Source: Cryptomeria japonica (taxonomy: Eukaryota; Streptophyta; Pinopsida; Cupressales; Cupressaceae). Taken from it: DNA of 64,000 nt. Below the pieces are notes generated by a model. The model was given only the letters and a program-made list of their open reading frames with translations, was not told the origin of the DNA and did no database searches. The position numbers and the translations under genes were made by a program. The stretch spans positions 629,961,240-630,025,239 of the forward strand of contig NC_081415.1 of the NCBI RefSeq assembly GCF_030272615.1, read 5' to 3'. Shown in pieces: positions 56,206-64,000 of this stretch (position 1 is its first letter; each line of letters opens with the position of its first letter).

Positions 56206-58887
56206 TTCTTCTTCCATAGCTTTAATCCAAAATTTATCTTCACATGCCTCATTGATAGATGATGGTTCAATTTGAGAAATAAGACATACCTCTTCATTTG
56301 CCAATCTTCCTCTTGTCATAACTCCTTTAAATTTGTTTCCAATTATCTGATCTTTAGAATGATTCAATCTTACATACCGAGGTGTCTTAGTCTGTTGTTG
56401 TTCTTCAATTACTGTGGAATCCTCTGATGATACCGGGGTAACTAGATCTTCCTTCTATAATGGTGGATTCAGTGTAGGTTCATTTGTCACAATTTATGTT
56501 GCCGGTTCAGAGTCTATATACCTTGGAGTTCGTCTGAATTGTTCATCAATCTTTACATGTGTACTCTCAATAATTTTCTGCAATCTCTTATTAAAACATC
56601 TATATACCTTGCTCTTAGATGAATAACCAAGAAATATTCCTTCATCACTTCTAGTATCAAATTTGCCAATATACTCATCTCTTCTAATATAACATTTACT
56701 TCCAAAAATTCTGAAATGCTTAAGAGTAGGAGTATTACCAAACCATATTTCATGAGGGGTCTTACCGGTTTCACCTTTGATGTGAACTTTGTTGAATGTA
56801 TAGACAGCAGTGCTAACTACCTCTCTCCAATACACATGTGGTAGATTTGCTTCTGATAACATACTCCTTGCTGCATCCAAGATAGTTCTATTTTTCCTTT
56901 CAACAACTCCATTCTATTGTGGTGTCCGAGGTGCTGATAACTGTCTTCTGATTCCATTCACTTCACAGAATGTATTAAAGTCCTTAGATGTGAATTCTCC
57001 TCCTTGGTCTGATCTTAAACATTTGATTTTCTTACCGGTTTCATTCTCAACCATTGCTTTGACCAATTTGAACTTTCCAAGTGCTTCTGATTTTTCTCTG
57101 AGAAAAGTAACCCAACACATTCTATAATAATCATCAATAATTAGGATGAACTATCTATCACCTTGTAAGCTTTTAGTTCTAGCTGGACCACATAAATTAG
57201 TGTGAATCAAATCAAGAGCATTATTGGATTTTTCTGGAATACTTTTGAAACTGGCTCTAACTTGTTTTCCAAATTGACATTCCTTACAAATTGTGTTATG
57301 AGGTTTCACAATTTTAGGTAGATCTCTAACTTCCTTAGAAGTATTGATTTTTACCATGCAATCAAAGTTTACATGACATAGTCTCTTATGTCATAACCAA
57401 CTTTCATCTATATGTACAATCAAGCATGCTTTTTCACTGTTGTTCAAGTGAAAGATATTACCTCTAGTCTGATTACCGGTTGCAATTTCCAAACCAGTTA
57501 TATTCATGATTTTGTATTTTCCATTTTTGAATTGTAATTGAAATCCTTTCTCAACTAATTGACCAACACTTAAAAGATTATGCTTTAATCTTTCAACATA
57601 GTAGACATTATCAGTGTTATGCTTACCATCAAGAGATATTGAGCCCTTACCTTTGATTGAATAGGCTTTGTCATCTCCAAATCTTACTAAACCTCCATTG
57701 TATTCTTGAAAGTTCAAGAATTTACCTTTGTCTCTAGTCATGTGATGTGAGCATCCTGAGTCAATGATCCATTCATCCTTTTCTTCAACTTTAGCTGCTA
57801 GGGCTTGTTCTACCGGCTGAGTAGTAGGTGCCAGTTGATCTTCTATTATAGCAACAAAAACCCATCCATTGTCTGCTGGATCCTCATCAGAATCATTAGT
57901 CACACCTTCATCAACAATGTAACAAGATTTGTCTTTGTTTTTCTTAAATCTATATCTCTAATATTCAGGATTAGGCTTGTATGTTCTTCCAGCTTCTTCT
58001 CTTAGTCTAGCATGTCTATCACGACATCTCAAAGCCATATGACCAATCTTATTGCAGTTAAAACATTTAAAGGGTGCTTTACCTTCATACTTACTTCCAA
58101 TTGGACCTTTTGGCATTTTTCTTGCAAATAGTGCTTCAAGTTCTTCAAGCTCTTCATTCTCCTTCCTGGTTTCTTCAAGTTCTCTTGCATAAAAGGCTCT
58201 CTAGTCTGATTTGTCAAATGATGGAGCAGATGATGTTGATGCTTTAAAGGCCAAATCAGTTTTTATAGTAGCAATAGGACCAAATTCCTCAATTTCAAAG
58301 GCTGAAAGTTTTCCAATCAATGTATCCCTAGTTACTGATGTATTAGGCATTGTTCTACACTCATTTATAGTAGTAACCTTCATTTTATATGCCGTTGGCA
58401 ATCCTCTTAAGATTTTTGAAACAATTTCATCCTCACTCAAAGTTCCTCCACAACTTTTAATACCCAAAACAATTTCATTTACTCTTTCCATAAAAGCAGA
58501 AATCCTTTCATCTTCCTCCATTTTTAGATGTTCATACCTGACTCGGAAGCTTTCAAGTTTTGCAATCTTGACTATGGAATCTCCTTCATTCAGTGTTTCC
58601 AAATGATCCCAAATAGCTTTAGTAGTAGATCTATCTGATACTCCCATGATTTGTTGATCTGATAATGTGCTCAAAAGTGCTTCTCTTGCTTTGCAATCAT
58701 TCTCTTCATCTTTAGCTAAGGTAGTTGGAGTAGTCTGACCAGCTACAGTAGCAGTATAACCATTCTTTGTAACTTCCCAGATGTCTTTACCAATGCAATT
58801 TAGATGTGTCTCCATCCTGATCTTCCATATCCCATAGTTGGTTCCATCAAGTTTAGGACTATCCTTCCTGAAGTAATTAGTAGACAT
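56206..58887 (-). pseudogene. gag-pol: Gag, protease and integrase of element X
   Basis: ATG 58887 opens a copia Gag (P-K-L-D-G-T-N-Y-x-x-W near residue 11, UBN2-type domain to about 58330) with one knuckle, C-F-N-C-N-K-I-G-H (about 58025-58065). Protease D-S-G-C-S-H-H-M intact near 57750. Integrase zinc region about 57270-57400, first catalytic site changed to Asn (57196-57198), G-G-E-F near 57000, N-G-V-V-E-R-K-N near 56905. All in one frame, with stops near 58201, 57955, 57393, 57150, 56915 and 56490. A frame-neutral, lightly damaged polyprotein. Confidence 0.88.
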
Positions 58888-58930
58888 TGGATCTCCTCAA
58901 GTTGTTAAACTTTTGCAAAAGATGACTAAG

Positions 58931-58943
58931 ATCTGATACCAAT
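58931..58943 (-). other. Primer-binding site of element X
   Basis: Minus strand reads attggtatcagat next to the 5' LTR, one difference from the canonical complement near the end. Confidence 0.85.
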
Positions 58944-60001
58944 TGTTAGGTCGCGAAGACAACTGAGAGGGGGGGTGAACCAGTTGTCTAATAAATTCAA
59001 ACCAAAAGCCAATTAACCAACTTAATGCTTAATACCGATAAACCAGTTAAGTATGTCGGTAGACAGTGTTAATAGTAAATTGCTAAAATGGTAAAGATTA
59101 ATGCATGAAACATAAACATAAAGTCATCCACAACACTTAACACCAATATTTGTATGTGGAAACCCTGTAAGGGGAAAAACCACGGTGGGAAACCTTACCC
59201 ACAATCAGATGATACTACTGCAGATAGTAAGTGTACATAAATGGGGTCTGCACATGTAGAAAGACCAACAACCTAGAGCTTACTGCTCAATCACAAAATG
59301 GGAGTCACACTGACTATAGTTGGATGGTTAAATCCAATAAGAATGTACTGCACAAAATAGCATCTTCATATGTTGGATTCAGTACCGGTGTAATGCTGAT
59401 ATGCTTATACAAAAACCTAGCTTCACCTTCAAATGATGTCTTCATGTATACCTCTTCTTAATCATGCATATACCTTCACTCAATTCTTTTTCACATTCCA
59501 CACTTGATCTTACAAATAAGATCTTACATTTATACCATACCCTAAGACCAATTTTAGTAGGTCGGCTCTACAAGATATTACAATAAAATCATTTTACAAA
59601 CAATATAATATCCGATGCAATAACCGATTAAACATGTTGGCTTAATGCATTTACATCAATAATAAAACATCTCCATAGCATGGCATGCTGATCTGGAAAA
59701 GATAAACCGGTCGATGTAACCCTAGATAACCTAGACCTATTTGCCGGTAAAAGCAAATATGCAAATATGAATATACCAATGATTAATTCTTAAAAACAAA
59801 GTGTCCACACGATGTCTTTGACATTACCAAGTGTCTTCCATATCATTCCAGGTACCAGTGAACATTATATCCTATCGATGAACCATATACCAGTAACTAT
59901 GCAATAGTTACTTGCTTGCTAGTGAATGTTGTTGGATCTCCAAAGTGCTTGTTTTCAGTAGGTGTTGACATCAATGACAAAACCATAAAAAAATACCAAA
60001 A
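58944..60001 (-). repeat. 5' LTR of element X
   Basis: 1058 bp, one base longer than the 3' copy and closely similar. Hairpin 59156-59183. The terminal base pattern at 60001 reads ccaaaa where ccaaca is expected. Confidence 0.9.
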
Positions 60002-60006
60002 CAACT

Positions 60007-60222
60007 AACATTTCCAAGAATCTGGTTTTACATGCTAGAACCAAGCACTTCGAGATCAAGTATCATTTCTTGAGGGAGAAGGTTCAGAACAAAGAGGTTG
60101 TATTGGGACATGTTTCCAGTAAGGAGCAGTTAGCAGACATATTCACCAAGCCTCTACCAAAGGCTACCTTTACCTATTTGAGAGGTGCATTAGGGGTGCT
60201 GCCCCTTCAAGAGGTGAACTAA
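60007..60222 (+). pseudogene. pol: RNase H C-terminus of element Y
   Basis: Resumes Y's RNase H after element X: the S-K-N-L segment, H-x-R-T-K-H, K-Y-H-F-L-R-E-K-V, then Q-L-A-D-I-F-T-K-P-L-P and the stop at 60220-60222. The frame is open over all 71 codons. 60223-60470 is the 3' untranslated region with two purine tracts (about 60357-60368, 60458-60469). Confidence 0.85.
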
Positions 60223-60470
60223 AGGTGTGTGCTCCACATCAGTCAGGTCTTACATTGATATATCTTTTTCAGGATTGGTGTGTTGAAGGATGCTACTCCT
60301 TATGGGTAGCAACATAGTGGAACATAGATGTGTATGCCTCCACTTTGGCATTGTTGTCAAAGGGGGAGAAGATGTGAATCGAAGAAGATATCTGCAGTAT
60401 TGAGGAGAAGATGTAAAGCAGAAGCAGAAAGACATCTTTGTATGTTGCCATTAATGCTAAAGGGGGAGAT

Positions 60471-60822
60471 TGTTGGCATATGTGTAGAGCATGATGACAT
60501 GATGATATTGTATGTTGTCATTGATGTCAATATGCTGAAGTATGAACTGGTATATTGTAGAAAGAAAATTGACATGAGAACCTATATGATGATTTAAACT
60601 GGCATATGTGAAAAAGTGGAGTGGTATGTTTATTCAAGGTGAACCGATATGTTGGTATGAGAACTGATAAATGAAAGTTTTGTATCAGGGTTTGATTTGG
60701 CATGACTACCGGTTGGTAGTCTCAACTTTAGGGTTTCTAGTTGATGCCTTCCAAGCCTGTGTGACTCAACTGATGACATCTTGTGATGAGTTTGCATTAT
60801 AATGAAGATCAGATAGTGTTGT
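60471..60822 (+). repeat. 3' LTR of element Y, left part
   Basis: Starts TGTTGGCATATG after aaagggggagat and follows the 5' copy (38868 on) for about 350 bases until element Z cuts in. Slightly diverged from the 5' copy. Confidence 0.85.
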
Positions 60823-61629
60823 TGTTAGGGTTCCCACAAATATTGAGAGGGGGGGTGAATCAGTATCTAACCGGTAATGTAATTTTCTTGAGACAAAACA
60901 TGCAGAATAGAAAGTAACAGTGTACCGGTATGCAAGAATTAATGTAATAAATAGAATAAAAAACATCCACATAAAAGAACACCATAACACAAGATGTTTA
61001 ACAAGGAAACCCAGTGTGGGAAAAAACTTGGTGGGATTCGTGACCCACAATATTCACTTACTGGCCAATAAGAGAATATTACTTACAATAGGGGCCTGCA
61101 CATGCAGGAAGGCCAACTACCTAGAGCACACTGCTCAGCAAGAAGTCATACTGACTTACAATGAGGATTAAGCTAATCCAATATTCTGTACTGCTTTACA
61201 ATAGCATCTTCAATGCCAGATTCACTACCGGTTCTTGCTCTGTTCTTTACATATACCCTTGACCTATAATTCGCACATTAGGTCTGCCTAATAATTTTCT
61301 TTATGCTCACTTTTCTATATCTACAAATGTCTATAATGATCTCCTTTATATACAAGAGTCATTTTACAATTTGCCAAGTCGGCTTACAATAATAAACAAA
61401 ATATTACATATCAAAAATCCTGTCGGCCTCTATGCCAGTATACATCTTTTCTTCTATGCTGGTGTCGGTGTCGGTGTAGAGTGGTCTTGCTAATGTCAGT
61501 GCACTGTCTTGCTTGAATAATGCTTTGCCGGTACAATGTCTTGCTGGTGCCATAGGATTGCAAGGTTGCCATCAATGACAAAACCTTCAATCACACACAA
61601 TGTCTCATTGGAGTGTCCATATCCCAACA
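60823..61629 (-). repeat. 3' LTR of element Z
   Basis: 807 bp, own direction TGTTGGGATATGG... to ...GGAACCCTAACA. Shortest LTR in the window. 61630-61957 is a gene-free 3' untranslated region with purine tracts (minus strand) at 61631-61641, about 61725-61733 and 61772-61783. Confidence 0.85.
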
Positions 61630-61957
61630 ATCTCCCCCTTTGGCATTGATGGCAACACTCATGAGAAATTTCAAAAAGATGTCCAAAAATGTGTAGACCA
61701 AAAATTTACCAAAAAAATGAGTGACTCCCCCTAAGCATATGATTCCTGTGTTTTGAATTTTCTCATCCTACTACTCCCCCTTTGGCATCAATGACAAAGG
61801 TTAGTGGAGTTTGTAGTTATACCAGTCTATAACCTCAATCTTGTAGTTGGGTAGTTATTATCTAAAAAAGATCGCCCAAAATTAAGTTTATACTATCCAT
61901 AAACTTTTTGCTATCTTTTATTGCGGTTTCAGTTCTCTTCACAGTGCCGGTGAGATG

Positions 61958-64000
61958 CTACAATTGCTCTGCTGGTGTTCTACTTCCCGGTGTTAATGCC
62001 TCTAAGATTTCCTTCCGTAGATATGCTAGATAATCCAATCTTCGACTCAGTTTGGATCTCAAGTATTTTGCCTTATTTATTATTGTCTCTTTCTCTTTCT
62101 CTTGTTTAAGTAATTCTGTCTCAAAATTTGCTAACTTATCTTCAAAAATAGATAATGAATCTGGTGAGTTGACAAAATTGTCTGCAAGCTTGTTTATCTC
62201 TTCCTGTGTCTTGCTTACCTTCTTGTCTACATCTATAGTCGGGAAGTTTGTTTTGCATGTGTCTTTGTACAGGTTTTTGTACTCTTTTAACAAACTACAC
62301 AGTTCCGGTAGAAGTGTGTCAAAATCTCTGTTACACTTCTTAATTCCTTCCTCAAAAAATTTTTGTTTCTCCTTTTCTACAATGTCCTTTACAGATTCTA
62401 CCTTTATTCGCTCAATATTTCCAGAAATGTATTTACATAGTGCATCTAACTGTCCTAAAGAATCTTTATTATCTATATTACAATTAGGAGCTATTGTTTT
62501 CAAAAATGGTATTGAATCATCTATTGCTTTGTAAGCTTGTGAGCTATAGTCAGTTATTTTCTTGATGGATTCAAGTAATACCTCAGTCACATTTATTGAC
62601 TTTGATGGTGACCCAACAAACTGAGTACCGGTGGAAGTGACCATGCTTGTATTGACCTCTGGCAGGTCAGTTTGTGTCTGCATTTCCTTTAGCACTGGTT
62701 TTCCTGCTTCATTTCTTACCGGTGGCATCTGTTCTAGAGCCTTTAGCTCTGTTGGTTTCTCTGTTTGTGCTTCAGATTCCATCTTTTTCCCTGTATTCGC
62801 TACCGATTGCTCTGTATTTCCTATTACTGGAGGCTCTTTGGCCATATCTGATTTTTCACTTGGGTCTTTATCAACTGTTATGTTGATCTTTTGGGTATCA
62901 ACATTTATAGTGAATAGGACTTCAGGATTTGTATTGCTATCCTCTGTATTCATGCTTTCAGTTGCCAATTGGTTTTCAGGGATTGTAATTTTTAGAGGTG
63001 GAGGTAGGTTATCTTTAATCTTTATGCTTGGAGGTCCACCAGCTTTCCCTTTCCCTTTGTCCTTTTGATATACTTTAATAGGCTTGGGATTCCTATATTC
63101 TTCTTGTTTTTCTTTTTCAACCAAAAATATGTCCCAACCATTTTTTGTTTCCTCTGAAACCTCTGTAACTCTACCTGCCATCAGTGAGATTTGCTAGTGT
63201 GTAGTGGAAAAAATTGTCCAGTTAGCCTGAGCTATCAGATCATCAATTTCTTTTGGGGAGTTTACCAGATATACTGCAAGTAGTTTTTCTATTTTTATTT
63301 TCTTGTCCAGTTCAATTACTCCTTGCCTTCTGACCTCAAGTCTTTTGTATAAGTCATCAGGAATTTCATTTAAGACTTGCATCAAAAACTTTTTAAACAT
63401 GTCCATGTGCAATATTACACTCTCCTCAACTTGTCCTTTCTCATCAGCCGATAGGGTGTCATAAATTTTCCTTATGTTCTTCAGTTTTCCTTCCTTTGTG
63501 ATCTCATTTAACAAAATTTCTAGAGGTTCCAAGTCAGTTTTTGCCTTTCTCTTTTTCTTAGGGGTCAGGTTCTTTTTAGGTGTGACCTTTTTGACCAGAG
63601 ATCTCACAGCTTGTTGCTTCTGCCTTGTCCTTCTAGGTGAAGGAGTGGTTGCCGATGAGGGTTCTCTTTTCCTCACAACTCTTTTAAAAGTTGTTGGCAT
63701 ATCTCCTTCTGAGGAAGTACCTACCGGTGATAGATAAGCTTCAGGTTGTGGGGCTACCAACTCATCTTCAGTTATGCTAGTTTTCTTTAATACATCTTCC
63801 TTTATGGCTTTTGCTTGCCTGGATCCTTTTCTCACAAATGCCTCAACCTTTTTCACTCTTTTCTTTGATTGAATTTGGCTTTCTATGGTTTCAACACTAC
63901 CAAATATTTCTTCTTTAGGTTCATTTGGGGCTTCCAGAAGTGCTTTGGCATAAGTTTCCACTATGTGGTCATCTGTTTCATAGCCCATTTCTGTTACCCA
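61958..64000 (-). pseudogene. ORF2 of element Z, C-terminal two-thirds, almost intact
   Basis: One frame over about 680 codons with a single stop (TAG at 63194-63196). It enters from outside the window through an M-G-Y-E segment, the same place as P-M-G-Y-E in C/D and P-V-G-Y-E in E. Then a basic linker (K-K-N-L-T-P-K-K-K-R-K near 63560), the helical domain (63200-63520), a Pro/Thr-rich acidic linker, and a long C-terminal helical region with coiled-coil potential (61990-62560). It lacks a Lys/Glu tandem repeat. Function unknown. Confidence 0.72.

Larger units (their letters stand above)
51868..60001 (-). mobile_element. Element X: comparatively young Ty1/copia retrotransposon with full gag-pol
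   Basis: 8134 bp, LTRs 51868-52924 (1057 bp) and 58944-60001 (1058 bp), target duplication caatt (51863-51867) / caact (60002-60006) in Y's RNase H. Gag, protease, integrase, RT and RNase H all lie in a single reading frame once solo LTR W is removed, spoiled only by point stops. It has several polypurine tracts. Best-preserved enzyme set in the window, but Gag is the short, single-knuckle type. Confidence 0.9.
38868..60822 (+). mobile_element. Element Y: Ty1/copia retrotransposon split by E, X and Z
   Basis: Copia element in V. 5' LTR 38868 to about 40330, Gag, protease, integrase (cut by E), RT and RNase H (cut by X), polypurine tract, 3' LTR from 60471 (cut by Z at 60823). Left target flank gcttt (38863-38867). 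The end of the 3' LTR and its target duplication lie beyond the window. No primer-binding site is recognisable. Many stops and frameshifts; inactive. Confidence 0.85.
60823..64000 (-). mobile_element. Element Z: non-autonomous two-ORF-type element, continuing past the window
   Basis: Minus-strand element in Y's 3' LTR. Its 3' LTR spans 60823-61629 (807 bp), followed by a polypurine tract and the C-terminal two-thirds of an ORF2. Left flank gttgt; the other end is outside. The LTR differs from all others here but keeps the hairpin (61002-61030, CAAG/CTTG) and the C-rich box. Confidence 0.8.

Overview
The window reads as repeat-rich plant nuclear DNA. Everything recognisable in it is LTR retrotransposon, stacked by repeated insertion. 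I found no host gene, tRNA, rRNA or CRISPR array. Evidence for a plant source: Ty1/copia polyproteins, primer-binding sites matching the 3' end of plant initiator-Met tRNA, telo-box-like AACCCTAA leaders, and heavy CpG loss. The species cannot be fixed from sequence; a large-genome seed plant (a gymnosperm or large monocot, for example) is only a guess.

Left half (1-36180). A copia element with Sirevirus-like traits (A, + strand) has its 5' LTR cut by the window edge. Its gag is split by element B (1574-21650, - strand, 5-bp duplication TGGAG). B carries two further insertions in its second ORF: C (9844-17825, +, duplication AAATT, both LTRs 1160 bp) and D (4313-8708, +, duplication GCTTC, right half missing). 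A resumes at 21656 with gag, protease, integrase, reverse transcriptase and RNase H. It is interrupted once by a solo LTR (26800-27863) and has its 3' LTR at 28141. A rearranged stretch (29363-30345, partly inverted) leads into a second copy of the same family (A2), which ends with its LTR at 36180.

Right half (36181-64000). A decayed Ty3/gypsy gag-protease remnant (36181-37742) is the oldest visible layer. An LTR (V, 37743-38867) sits in it; copia element Y (38868-60822 and beyond, +) sits in V. Y is split by E (42597-50317, -), X (51868-60001, -, a relatively intact copia element that itself contains solo LTR W, 54731-56200) and Z (60823 to the window edge, -, inside Y's 3' LTR). This is up to five layers deep, and most junctions are supported by a 5-bp duplication or a reading frame that resumes.

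The most interesting content is a lineage of non-autonomous elements (B, C/D, E, Z). They have divergent LTRs, but the more complete members (B, C, D, E) share a plan: ORF1, a coiled coil plus several CCHC zinc knuckles, and ORF2, an unrecognised protein of roughly 1,000 residues. Z shows only the ORF2 end. No protease, integrase or RT is present. ORF1 matches the second half of element A's unusually long Gag, including a shared GLG(Y/F) motif, so A-type elements are the natural candidate helper. ORF2 has promoter-like sequence and, in C, D and E, a telo-box before its start codon.

Two RNA-level structures recur across nearly all LTR families here with compensatory base changes: a two-stem hairpin inside the LTR, and an inverted repeat bracketing the polypurine tract/LTR junction. 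LTR families B, C/D, E, V, W and Y also carry an array of short half-palindromic units. All calls are by eye, without database comparison.
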